A stretch of 64,000 bases of DNA. Source: Cyanophora paradoxa (lineage: Eukaryota > Glaucocystophyceae > Cyanophorales > Cyanophoraceae). Each line of letters begins with the position of its first letter. The first letter of the stretch is position 1. Made by a program: the position numbers and the translations under genes. The stretch lies in NCBI GenBank assembly GCA_004431415.1, contig QPMI01000416.1, positions 744,001 through 808,000 of the forward strand, written 5' to 3'. Positions 44,152 through 54,600 of the stretch are shown piece after piece. The notes below the pieces were generated by a model. It ran no database searches, had not been told where the DNA came from, and saw only the letters and a program-made list of their open reading frames with translations.

Positions 44152-45238
44152 TCATGGCCAAAGCTGCTGTTCAACGGTTGTCTGCGACACGTCACTGGTC
44201 CGAGTGGAAGGCGACGGAGCAGGGGGCCGGGAGGGCGCGGCGGGCGGCGGCGGCGGCGGCGGGGCCCCGGGGCCGGCGACGCGGAGGGCCTGGAGGCGGC
44301 GGAGGGGAGCGAGGGCGGGCGCCCCGGCCTCGTCGAGCCCCGCCAGCCGCAGCGCCCGCAGCCCCGGCAGCGCCCCCGCCGCCCCCACCAGCGCCGCAGC
44401 CGGGGCTGGGCCGGCGGGGCCCGGCGGGCCGAGGCGCAGGGCGCGGAGGGAGGGGGCGAAGGGGGCGAGGAGGGCGCACCAGCGGGGGGCGTCCCAGGCG
44501 GGGGTACGAGGCCGACCTCGAGGGACTCGAGGGGCGCCCCCGCGAGGGCCCCAGCAGCGCCGCGAGGGCCTCCGCCTCGTCGGCCGCCCCCGCCAGCTCC
44601 GGGCCCAGCGCCCGCAGCTCCCCCGCGTCCGGCCAGGCCAGGAACGACGGCCGCGAGAGGCGCGCCGCCCGCAGGCCCGGCGCGAGCCGCGCGGCGAGGG
44701 CGGCGGCGGCGCGGGGCGCGTCGACGGCGGCGGCGCGGGCGAGGGCGCGGCTGCCGGCCCAGTCGAGGGGCAGCTCGGGCTCCCCGCGGCTGTCCACGGA
44801 GTACGCGCCGTAGAGGAGGAAGCCAGGGACGTTGTACCCCAGGTGGAGGGAGAGGGCGGGGGTTGGAGGCAGGAGGCCGGCGCCGTGGAGGCGCGCGAGG
44901 GCGCGGCAGGCGGCGGCGAGGCGGGCGGGGTCGGAGGAGAGGGGCCGCAGGTCGAGGTGCGGCCAGGGGACGCCCCCGAGCAGCGCGCGCGTGCGGCGGT
45001 CGAGGGCGAAGAGGCGGGAATCGAGGAGCGCGTCCACCGGGTCGAGCAGTGCGAGGATCGCCTGCAGCACAGCGTCCGGCAGCAGCTCCAGCGGGTTCTT
45101 CTCAGAGGTCGCCGCCTCGCTGACCGCCGCCTGCAGTCGCACGGGGCGTCGGCGCGCGGGAGCGGCGGGAGCGACCGCGCGGACCTCGTCTGCGGCCTCG
45201 AGGCCCCCGGGCTCGGGCTGCGAGAACCAGGCGCCCAT
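44152..45238 (-). CDS. F-box protein with leucine-rich tail (5)
   Basis: Predicted SCF adaptor. The start is the ATG at 45238 (MGAWFSQPEPGGLEAADEVR). The F-box is NPLELLPDAVLQAILALLDP, with VDALLDSRLFALDRRTRALL in place of the usual second half. The rest is Ala/Leu-rich: PALSLHLGYNVPGFLLYGAY, LPLDWAGSRALARAAAVDAP, LRAARLSRPSFLAWPDAGEL, and after one or two introns GALPGLRALRLAGLDEAGAP and LQALRVAGP, with the stop at 44152. The start codon lies two nucleotides after the stop of the small membrane ORF at 45241-45477 on the same strand. It is closely convergent with the F-box gene ending at 44008. Confidence 0.65.
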
Positions 45239-45240
45239 CC

Positions 45241-45477
45241 TCAGTCGCTCCTGCGGCGCGTCGTTGTCTGGTCGGGCTCGGTCGCCATGCGCCACATCCA
45301 GAAGCCCAAGGCGAGGAGATCTGCAGAATCGTGGCTTCAGGCGGCGCGGAAGCATCGATCGAGCTCTGACGCAGTAGATGCGGGCGCACGCAAGACGACA
45401 ATGGTGCCGACGACCGCGTACAGCGTTGAGTGCTCGCGCACGGCCTTTCGGACAGCCTCGTCCACAGCGCTCGCCAT
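45241..45477 (-). CDS. 55-residue single-pass membrane protein
   Basis: A two-exon small ORF. Exon 1 is 45477-45390 and exon 2 is 45320-45241, joined by a GT-AG intron (GTGCGCCCG to ATTCTGCAG). The product starts MASAVDEAVRKAVREHS, continues with a hydrophobic helix TLYAVVGTIVVLHLLALGFW and ends in a short charged tail. The two exons complete one codon at the junction, and the transmembrane helix spans the junction, which supports the splice. No family is recognised. Its TGA is two nucleotides upstream of the ATG of the F-box protein on the same strand, so it could be an upstream cistron of one mRNA or an upstream ORF. Confidence 0.5.
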
Positions 45478-45596
45478 TCGATGCTCGCGCGGGGCGCTCG
45501 GCGAGCGATGCTCGGATGCCAGACGGATGCCGTCGGATGGCGCTCGAGGGGTACTGATCAACTTCGGAGCTCAGCGCCGCTGTGCGCATGCATGCG

Positions 45597-46752
45597 ATGG
45601 CGTCGGTTAGTTTAGCGGTCGCGTTTACAGTCTTTCCAACGGTGCGCGGAGCCCGACGACGGCAGACGCCGACGAGCCGCGCGCGTATGCGTGCGCGCCT
45701 CTGTTGAAACGCCTCCTGCCCCGCGCGCAGGCGCGGCCCGACACGCTGCTCAGACGAGCGCCGCAAGTGCCGCTGCAGCTCAGCGTGGGTCGCCGTCGTC
45801 CTCGCACGCTACGATGCTCCGCACATGCTGATCAGCAGCCGAGCGCCGCGGGCCCCGCCGAGCAGCCAGACTCAGCGCCGGCACAGCGTGCGGCGCGCAA
45901 GCTAGCGGACATTCCGAGGCGGCCGGTGCTCGACGAAGGCACCGGCGCCGTCTCGTGGGAGTTTGACGGCGCGGTGCGGGCGTCGGTGCTCGCCGTCTCG
46001 GACGCGGCGGGGCGCGTTCAGCACGTGTCGTTCAGCCGCAACGGCTTCGAGGCGCTCCGCCGCGCCGTCTTCCGCGGCCTCGGCCGCGCCCGCTTCTACC
46101 AGGTGCACGTGCTTAACATTTCTGTTTCTTTGAACGACGTTTCCTGTTTGACCCGGTGACCGGCGCGCAGGTTGAACACTACTACGAAAAGCCCACGAAC
46201 TTCGTTCTCGACGCTATCCAGCGCCAGGCGCACGGGTCCCGCCCCGGCCCCCCGGACCCTTTCGAAAAACCAACGTACCCGCTGCAGTGGCTCGACGAGC
46301 TCGGCGAGGTACCCCCCGGCAACGGCCCCGAGCGCGCCACTTGGGAGGAGCCCATACCCATCCGCGAGCGCCTGACTCCCTCCGAGCGCGCCGCCTTCAT
46401 GGACGCCGAGTGCGCTGTACCCCCCGCCCCGCCTTGCACGCACCCCGCCGACGGCCCGCCAGGGAGGAGGAGGAGTGGCGGGCCGTGCTCACCGCGGCGG
46501 GGGAGCGGCTCCTGCTGGAGCGCCTGCAGGCCCGCCCCCACCCGTACCCGGCCCCCTCCCACGCCCTCACCCCTCCCCCCCTCACTTTCGGCGCAGGAGC
46601 TGGAGGCGCTGGGGTGCCGGGAGCCCTTCGAGGCGGACGAGGGGCTCCTCCGGAGGGGCCTGCTGGACCCCGCCCCCCGCACCGCCACCCGCTGCGGGCC
46701 GCCCCGCCTCGCCCGGCCCGCCCAGGCCCCTGCGCCTGCCCCCGGGCCTTGA
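45597..46752 (+). CDS. Plastid-targeted protein, possibly bS21-like
   Basis: The ATG at 45597 (MASVSLAVAFTVFPT) splices at 45642 to an exon starting at 45713 (ARPDTLLRRAPQVPLQLSVG). Together these form an Arg/Ser-rich leader typical of plastid import. The core is VSWEFDGAVRASVLAVSDAA, RNGFEALRRAVFRGLGRARF and VEHYYEKPTNFVLDAIQRQ. F-x-ALRR followed by a Y/F-YEKPT block resembles ribosomal protein bS21, but the spacing is not exact and a longer C-terminus follows (YPLQWLDELGEVPPGNGPER, EEWRAVLTAAGERLLLERLQ, ELEALGCREPFEADEGLLRR). The assignment is tentative. The intron at 46530-46596 needs a GC donor. The stop at 46750-46752 is 43 bp from the convergent stop of the next gene. Confidence 0.5.
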
Positions 46753-46795
46753 GAATGCGGTGTACTGTACAGGGACGGGCTCGAGCGGGGCGGGG

Positions 46796-48544
46796 CTAGT
46801 GCGTCTCGGCGGCGGCGAGCTCGGGGTCCACTTCCCGGAACCTGCGCGGGCACCGGCGCTCAGCGGGCGGCGGGGCCGGGGGCGGGGAGACGGACGCGCC
46901 CGTGTACGGCCGCCTGCACGCGGCTCGCGGCCTCCTCGACCCTCGCCGCGTCGATCCCCTCGAAGCTCTGGCCCCGCCGCCGGCCCTCAGCCGCGGCGCG
47001 CCGGAGGCGCCGGGGAGGGCCGCACCACTTTGACGCGGTAGGCGCCACCGCCGCGGAAGTTCTTGCCCTGCGGGGGGCCGGTGGGCGGCGGGCCCCCGAG
47101 GGGCGGGGCGGGGCGGACCGGGTAGGAGCCGATGGCGACGTCGGGGAAGGCTCTGGCGGTCTCGGTGAGGGCGTCGGCGATCTCGCCCTCGGGCTGGTGC
47201 GTGTAGACGAGCACGCGGGCGCGCGGCAGGCCCCCCTTGAAGTCCTCCAGGTTGGCGTGCAGCATTTGCGCCGTCAGCGACGGGATCCCTGCCGCCCGCC
47301 CCGCGCCCCTCCTTCAGAGCGCGGCGAGGAGGGCGGGTGCGGGTCGGGGCGGGTACCGGGGAAGATGTAGACGTTGCGGACGACGGCGAGGGGCACCCAG
47401 AGGCCTGCCGCCGGCCCGGGGCGCTCGCTCGAGCGCGGCGGCGGGGCACCACAGGCTCCGATGGGAGCGCACCCGGGGTCCAGAGGACGCGGCAGCCGGC
47501 AGGGAGCTGCGCCATCCGAAGGCGTGCGGCGTTGAGCTCCATGGGCGGGTCCTGCCTGCGGGGCGGGGGCGGGTGAGGGGGCCCGCCCACCCTCCGACCC
47601 CGCCGGGTCCCCCCGGCCGCGCTCACTTGGCGTAGTGCACGGCCATCCTCTCCCTCGTCGGCTCGTGGATCTGCGCCCCGGTCCGCGCGCTCGGAGGGGG
47701 GCGGGCGGGGGCCGGGCGAGAGGCGGGCGGGCGCCGACCTCGACGCTAACGCCGAACGCAGCTGCGATCGAATCGTACGTAATGTCGTCGTGCGTGGGCT
47801 GGGGCCCGCGTGAGGAAGGAGGCGACATGCGCAAGGGCGGCGCGGCGCACGCCGATGCCGCCGCTCGTGACGACGTAGTCGCAGGACGCGGAGAGGCGGC
47901 GGACCGCCTGCGGGGCGCGCGGGGGCTCGGGGACGGAGCAGGGGCGTGGCGGGCGGCGCACGCGCCTCGACGATGACTTCCTGATCGTCCGGAACGACCT
48001 CCACGCGCTTCAGCACGATGCCCTTGTCGAAGAACTGGGCGAGCGGTCGGCGCGCTGCGCCGCTGCTGCCGCGGCGGGTGGGTGTGCGCACGGCTTCCGC
48101 AAACGTCTTGATGTTCTTGTCCTGCGTCTGCGACGACAGGCGTCGGCGGGGCGCGTACGGACCAGATCGCGCGTACGGCGGCGTCGGCGGGGCGCGCGGA
48201 CCTTGCCGGTCAATATCTCATCTCCTATGATGAGAGCTGGTTCGCAGAGGCCCCCGGGCCCAGTCAGCGCCGGTCCCGTCCCCGCGCCCCCGCCGCGGCG
48301 CACCTGCCGCTGTTGCAGCCTTCGCCGCCTGCATCGAACCAGCTACAGCGTGTCGGTTCTGTACTCTGCTCGCCGAGACAGATGATGCCACGAATGCTCC
48401 AACCGTGCACGTGAATCGCTTGGGAGGCCCGCCAGATCTAGAGCGGACCTGCCTGAGCGCTGGAGGGAGCTCTCGGCAAGCGAGCGATCGGCGTATGTTG
48501 CTGGTGCTGATCCTAGGCACTGCCAGCGCGGCTAGAACGAACAT
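46796..48544 (-). CDS. MoCF-domain protein (CinA / FLAD1 N-domain type)
   Basis: MoCF_biosynth-fold protein like the N-terminal domains of CinA and of FAD synthase (FLAD1). In those families this domain binds or hydrolyses pyrophosphate-containing nucleotides. The ATG at 48544 starts a leader with few acidic residues (MFVLAALAVPRISTSNIRRS) that is plausible for plastid or mitochondrial import. The domain reads ALIIGDEILTGK, DKNIKTFAEA, FFDKGIVLKRVEVVPDDQEV, AVRRLSASCDYVVTSGGIG, PTHDDITYDSIAAAFGVSV, MELNAARLRMAQLPAGCRVL, VPLAVVRNVYIFPG and IPSLTAQMLHANLEDFKGGL. GDEIL, GG(I)GPTHDD and RNVYIFPG are diagnostic. No PAPS-reductase-like FAD synthase domain or CinA deamidase domain is seen, so it is a stand-alone domain. 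One intron (47965) needs a GC donor. The stop is at 46796. Confidence 0.75.
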
Positions 48545-48627
48545 CGGCCGCAAACCGATGAGCAGGGGCAGGGGTATACCGCGCCGCCGTTGGCCTTGGC
48601 TCGCTGGCTCCCGTCGGCTCTCACGCG
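48545..48627. promoter_or_regulatory. 83-bp bidirectional promoter, MoCF / GnT I
   Basis: Only 83 bp separate the inferred start codons of the two divergent genes. Promoters and 5' UTRs therefore overlap, unless one gene starts further inside. Confidence 0.45.
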
Positions 48628-51006
48628 ATGGGGAGCGACGACCACGTGAAGAGCGTTCGGCTGGGCGTCAGGCATCGGCCGCAGACCGCGCGAGTCCGGC
48701 CGCGCACGGTCATCTTCCTCATCTGCGCCGCCGCGGTCCTGTACACGGCGCACCTGGCGCTCTCGCGCAGCGCTCCGAGCACCGCTCCCCAAGAGGAGGT
48801 GAGCATGCGTGCCGGGGGCCCGCGTCCAGCTGATTTCCGCCGCGCACAGCCCGAGGCCGGGGATGCGGGCAAGCCTGCGCGGCCCGCGGAGAAGGGAGAG
48901 CTTGCAGCGACACACGGGGTTAGCGAGCGGCCGGCGACGCAGCAGCCGCCGCAGCAGCGAGCGACGGACCACGAGCCCGGCAAGGCCGCGAAGCCGGCGC
49001 AGGGCGGTGCGGCAGCGGCCGGCGGGGCGAAGCCGAGGCCGGCCGCGGCATCGGGCGACACGGGAAAAGGCACGGCGGTGGTCGTCATCGCGTACAATCG
49101 CCCGGACTACCTCACGCGGGCGCTCGAGAGCATCCTGAGGCGAGCCCCGCCGCGCGCCCCGGGCCGCCGCCCCCTCTGAGCTGCCGCGCCCCGCGCAGGC
49201 CGCTTCCGAAGTCGGGCTTCACGGTCTTCATTTCGCAGGCGCGCCGCCCGTCCCGCGGCCGCCGCCCCTCCCCGCGCGGCCAGCCAACGCGCGCCGCAGG
49301 ACGGGAACATCGCCTCCGTTGCGGACGTCGCAGCGCGGTTCGCCCCGCGGGGCGTGCAGCACATGCAGGCGCGTCCACCGCCGCGCCTCCGGCCCCCCGC
49401 GCCCCGCCCCGCGGCCGAGCGCGACCGTAGCACATCGACACGAGCCCTATCGACTACGAGAAGCCAAGCCACGAGCAGTTCCGGGGGTACTATCTCGTGC
49501 GCACATTCTTCTCCCACCTCTTGTGGACTCCGAGGCTCGAGCCGGCCCGCAGATCGCGCGGCACTACAAGTGGGCCCTCACACAGGTACCCCCGCTCTTT
49601 GGAGGGGGGGGGGGGTTGGGGGGGGGGGGGCGGGGGGCGTACCCCCAGCGACCTTTTCCCCTCAACAGCTCTTTGATGTGCGGGACTACGATCGCGTCAT
49701 CATCCTTGAGGGTGGCGTACCCGTCCCCGCATCCCCCCCTCGCCGCCCTCCCTTTGGAAACCCGTACCCCAGACGACATCGAGGTCTCGTCGGATTTCTA
49801 CGAGTTCTTTATGGCCACGTGGCCCCTCCTCGAGAAGGCGCGGCCCTGTACGCCGCAGCCGTGTCGCCCCCCCCCTGAGGCCGGGCGGCGCAGGACCCGA
49901 CGCTGTGGGCGGTGTCGGCGTTCAACGACAACGGGAAGCCGCAGCACGTGCGGGACGCGAAGCAGCTCTACCGCTCGGACTTCTTCCCGGGCCTCGGCTG
50001 GCTCATGACCCGCAAGCTTTGGCGCGAGCTCGGGCCCATCTGGCCCCGCGGGTCCGCCCCCGCCCCGGCCCTCCCCGCCGCCGCCCGCCGGAAGCGAGCG
50101 GGGGCAGGTTCTGGGACGACTGGATGCGGCGCGGGGATATCCGGAAGGGCCGCGTCACCATCCGCCCCGAGGTTTCCCGCTCGTACACCTTTGGCCAGGT
50201 CCCGTGGCCCCCGCGGGCTCTGCCCCCTTGCTGCCCGCCCCCCGACGCCCCCGCAGGAGGGCGCCAGCCACGGCGAGTTCTTCGACACGCACCTGCGCCC
50301 CATCCTCCTCAACAGCGCGCCCCTGTGCCCCGCACTCGCCCGATCCCGCCCGAGCCGCGCGCCCCCGCAGAGGAGCACGTGCCCTTCACGGAGATGGACG
50401 TCTCGTACCTGCTCAAGGTGCGCCGGCGCGCCCCTCCGCGCGGCGCCGGCGAGCGCCGACGCGGGGCGCGCCGCAGGGCTCGTTCGACGGGCAGTGGGTG
50501 GCGTGGGTGACCGGCGCCAAGCGCGCCCGCGACATCCAAGAGGTGCGGGGGCCCCGGGCCCGGGCCGGGCCGGGGCCGCCGCTGAGCCGGGCGGCGGGGC
50601 GGGGGCAGCTGCGGGCGATGCCGGGGGGCGACGTGCGGCTGGAGTACGGGGAGCACCAGACGAGCTACGCGCCCCTCGCCCGCTCCTTCGGGCTCATGGT
50701 GCGCGCCCCGCGCCCGGGGCCCCGGGGGCCTACCGCCCCGCCACCCGCGACGCGGGGGGCGCAGGAGGACGAGAAGGACGGGGTGCCGCGGACGGCCTAC
50801 ATGGGGGTAGTCTGCTTCCGCGACGGGCCCCGCCGCGTTTTCCTCACCCCCCGCAACTGGGAGCAGGTCCGGACCTCGCCCCTCTCGCCCCGCGGGACCC
50901 TCACGCCGCGCCCCCGCGGCCCCTGCAGAAGTTCTTGGCGCCCAGCGAACAGCTTGGCGGCGGCGGCGGCGGCGGCGGCGGCCGACGTAGCCACGCTACA
51001 GTATGA
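48628..51006 (+). CDS. MGAT1: Alpha-1,3-mannosyl-glycoprotein beta-1,2-GlcNAc transferase (GnT I, GT13)
   Basis: Golgi type II enzyme that starts complex N-glycan synthesis by adding GlcNAc to Man5GlcNAc2. From the ATG at 48628 there is a short cytosolic tail, an anchor ([19 protein letters not shown]) and an Ala/Pro-rich stem. The catalytic part runs [88 protein letters not shown] with [13 protein letters not shown] (EDD motif across a junction), [77 protein letters not shown], and [12 protein letters not shown]. This is the full GT13 order. At least three introns need GC donors (49239, 49369, 49838). It ends with a Gly run and a stop at 51004-51006. Confidence 0.92.
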
Positions 51007-51623
51007 TAGCAAGTAGTTCGAATTCGTATACGTAGGTGCTGAGAAATTCAGCGTTGTCGCAGCGTCTTAGTCGTCACGGCTTGAAGACAAGCCGGGCTTG
51101 AGGGGGTACATGCTGCGGCTTGATCGGGAGTGATGATGCTGGCGGGCCGGGGCGCCCTGACTGCAGCTGCGCATGTAGCTGCAGCAGCAGTGCGGATTTG
51201 CTTCGTATCGATATCGCGATCGGGCCTTCTGGCGCGTCTCCGGCTTCATCGAGATTCAAAGGGATTCAAGTTGCCGCGCTGGCAGCTCTGCTGGCGCGGA
51301 CACATCGGCTGCCCTTCACTCTGGCACCTCCTCGCCTTCACAAGAGGTATACCGTTGACCTTACACAAGCCTAGGACCTCCGCGCAGCACAGGAGCTGCC
51401 AGCCTGCCACCGGAGACACGTAGAGCTCTTGCAAGAGACCGGCCGATCGATCTAGCCTAGTGGAGCGATCGCAGCATCTCTCTGCTGCGCGGGATAACAC
51501 AGAGCTGCTTAGCTTGCATAGCTATAACGGCGTAGAGAGCGGCGCAGCTGCATCGAATTGTGCTACGTACACGACGCGCAGCTACGTGCGCCATCCGGAG
51601 TGAGAGAGCAAGGAGAGCGCGAG
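51007..51623. other. Spacer upstream of giant repeat gene
   Basis: No gene is seen. The sequence is rich in AGCTGC, GATCGATC and CTAG words. It probably holds the 3' end of the GnT I transcript and the promoter of the next gene. Confidence 0.4.
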
Positions 51624-54600
51624 ATGGGTCGTTGGACGGCAGCGACCGACGACGGCTTGTTCTCGGATTCGAACTTTAGGGCGGTGCTCGATCATGGGAT
51701 TCCGCGGGGGACCGGCCAGAGGAGGCGGGCGCCGGCACAGTCACAGGCGAGCCATGCGGTTACGCCGCCGACTTGAGCGGTCTCTAACAGCTTTTGCCCG
51801 CAGGCCGCGGGCGATCAGTCGCTCCGCAGGCCCGGCACGAGTGGACCGCGCGGCGCCGGCGGACCCGAGCTCATCGCGCGCCTCGCCGCGATCCAGCGCG
51901 AGCGGGACGCCCTCAGCTGCGAGGTGGGCTTGCTCGCGGCGCGTGTCGAAGGTCGTGCGATGCGCTGACGACCGGGGCGGCAGAACCGGCGGGCAGCGGA
52001 GGAGTCGGCGGCGCTGCGGCGGGCGCTGGTCGAGGCCCGGGGCCGCCTGCTCGCCATGGAGAGCTTCAAGGGGCTCAAGGACAAGGCTCGCGCGGGCCGG
52101 CTCGCTCCCGGTCCCCGAGAAAGCCCTGAACCGCCGCCGCAGGATGGGGCGGAGGCCCCAGGCGACGAGGAGGAAGGCGCCGGCTCGCCCCGGGCCGCCT
52201 CCGACGCCGGTGCGCGTCCCCGTGCCCCCTGCGGCGCACTTTCGGGTTCCTGAACGGGCAGGGCAGGAGCCGAGGGCGCAGTAGACAGCGTACTTCGCGC
52301 CGGGGCGTGCGGCGAGGTCGAGCCGGAGTGGGGGCCGGACGGCGTGGTCCTCGTGCGCGCCCCCCGGCGCGGCCCCGAAACCTTCTGCGCGAGCTGAGCG
52401 CGCGGGCGCCTAGAAGACGGGGCGGGAGGCAGAAGGGAACAAGGCCGCGGGAAGCGGCCCGATCGCGAGGGCCAGCTTCCGCGCCCTCGCCGCGGACGAC
52501 GTGCGCGCCTGGCCTCCTCTCAGCGGGCCAGCCGCACCGCGCGCGCCAGCGCCGTCTGACGCGGGGCGGGCGGCGTGGGGCGCAGGAGGGGCGGGGCCGG
52601 GCGCGGCGGGTCTCGTTCCGGGCGGCCTCCGCCACGGGCGCCCTCCGCGTCTCCTTCAGCTGCGCCCAGCCGGTCCCCAGCGCCGGGCCCGAGGGGACGC
52701 CCAGGCCCAGGCCGGGGCCGGGGACGCCCTCCCCGCCCCCGAGGCCGCCCCGTGCGCCCTCCGGTCCTCCTCGCCCGCGCCTGCGCAGGATGACCCCGCG
52801 CGGCAGGCGCTCGGCGTGCCAGCACCGGCGGCGCCCGACGTTTGGCCGGGCGAGCTTCAGGGTGCGCCGACTCGAGACGGCCGCCGCGCCGTGGCGCGCG
52901 GGCTGACCCTCGGCGCAGTCGAGGTCCCTCCAGGAGCCGGCGCTCCGGCCCGGCGACGCCGTCTCCGCGTTCCGAGCGGGGGCGACGGAGGACGCCGCGT
53001 CGCCCCCGCAGCCGACCCCTTTCCAAGACCCGGCCCCTCCGCTGAAGTCGGACCTGGTCGCGGCGCCGGTCGGGCCGCCGGCGCATCAGTCGTCGCTGGA
53101 GGCGCCAACAATCGCGGCAGCTCAGCCGGACGCCAACGCCTGCACGCGAGCGGCGGACGACCTGCCAGAGGAGGCGGCGGCGGCGGTTTCACGGGCGGAG
53201 AAGCTGGCTTCAAAGCTGGAAACAGCGTTGGCCGAAGCGGCGGCGCAGTTGGCGTCGCTCGAGGCCTTTGCGGCCGCTGCAGCTGAGCAGGCGGATGCGG
53301 CCGAGACGCGGGCAGCGGCTGCAACTGCCACTGCAAACGAAGCAACGGCGAAGGCGGCGGAGCTGCGAGAGGCGTCGGCGGCGGCAATTTTACGAGTAAC
53401 TGAGCTGGCGTCGGAGCTGGAGGCGGCGCGGAACGAGGCGGCGGCGCAGCGGGCGTCGCTGGAGGCGTCGGCAGCCGCTGCAGCTGAAAAGGCAAGCGAA
53501 GCAGAGGCTTCCGCAGCGTCGGCGGCAGCTGTTGCAGCCAAAGCCATAGCAGAGGCGGCGGTGCTGCGAAAAGCATCAAGAGCGGCAATTGAGCGAGCCA
53601 CAGAGACAAAACAAAAGCTGCAGCTGGCGTGGGCTGAGATGATCAAGCTAACTCCATCGCTGGACGCGCTGTCGCTGGACGCGTCGGCGGCGGCGGTTTC
53701 GCGGGCCGAGGCGCTGGCGTCGGAGCTGGAGGCGGCGCGGGCCGAGGCGGCGGCGCAGCGGGCGTCGCTAGAGGCGTCGGCAGCCGCTTCAGCTGAGCAA
53801 ACAGAAGAGGCCGAGGCCCGGGCAGCGGCCGCTGTAGCCAACGCGGCCTCGGAGGCGGCGGAGCTGCGGGAGGCGTCGGCGGCGGCGGTTTCGCGGGCCG
53901 AGGCGCTGGCGTCGGAGCTGGAGGCGGCGCGGGCCGAGGCGGCGGCGCAGCGGGCGTCGCTGGAGGCGTCGGCAGCCGCTTCAGCTGAGCAAGCGGAAGA
54001 GGCCGAGGCCCGGGCTGCGGCCGCTGTAGCCAACGCGGCCTCGGAGGCGGCGGAGCTGCGGGAGGCGTCGGCGGCGGCGGTTTCGCGGGCCGAGGCGCTG
54101 GCGTCGGAGCTGGAGGCGGCGCGGGCCGAGGCGGCGGCGCAGCGGGCGTCGCTGGAGGCGTCGGCAGCCGCTTCAGCTGAGCAAGCGGAAGAGGCCGATG
54201 CCCGGGCTGCGGCCGCTGTAGCCAAGGCGGCCGCGGAGGCGGCGGAGCTGCGGGAGGCGTCGGCGGCGGCGGTTTCGCGGGCCGAGGCGCTGGCGTCGGA
54301 GCTGGAGGCGGCGCGGGCCGAGGCGGCGGCGCAGCGGGCGTCGCTAGAGGCGTCGGCAGCCGCTTCCGCTGAGCAAGCAGAAGAGGCCGAGGCCCGGGCA
54401 GCGGCCGCTGTAGTCAAGGCGGCCGCGGAGGCGGCGGAGCTGCGGGAGGCGTCGGCGGCGGCGGTTTCGCGGGCCGAGGCGCTGGCGTCGGAGCTGGAGG
54501 CGGCGCGGGCCGAGGCGGCGGCGCAGCGGGCGTCGCTGGAAGCGTCGGCAGCCGCTTCAGCGGAAGAGGCCGAGGCCCGGGCAGCGGCCGCTGTAGCCAA

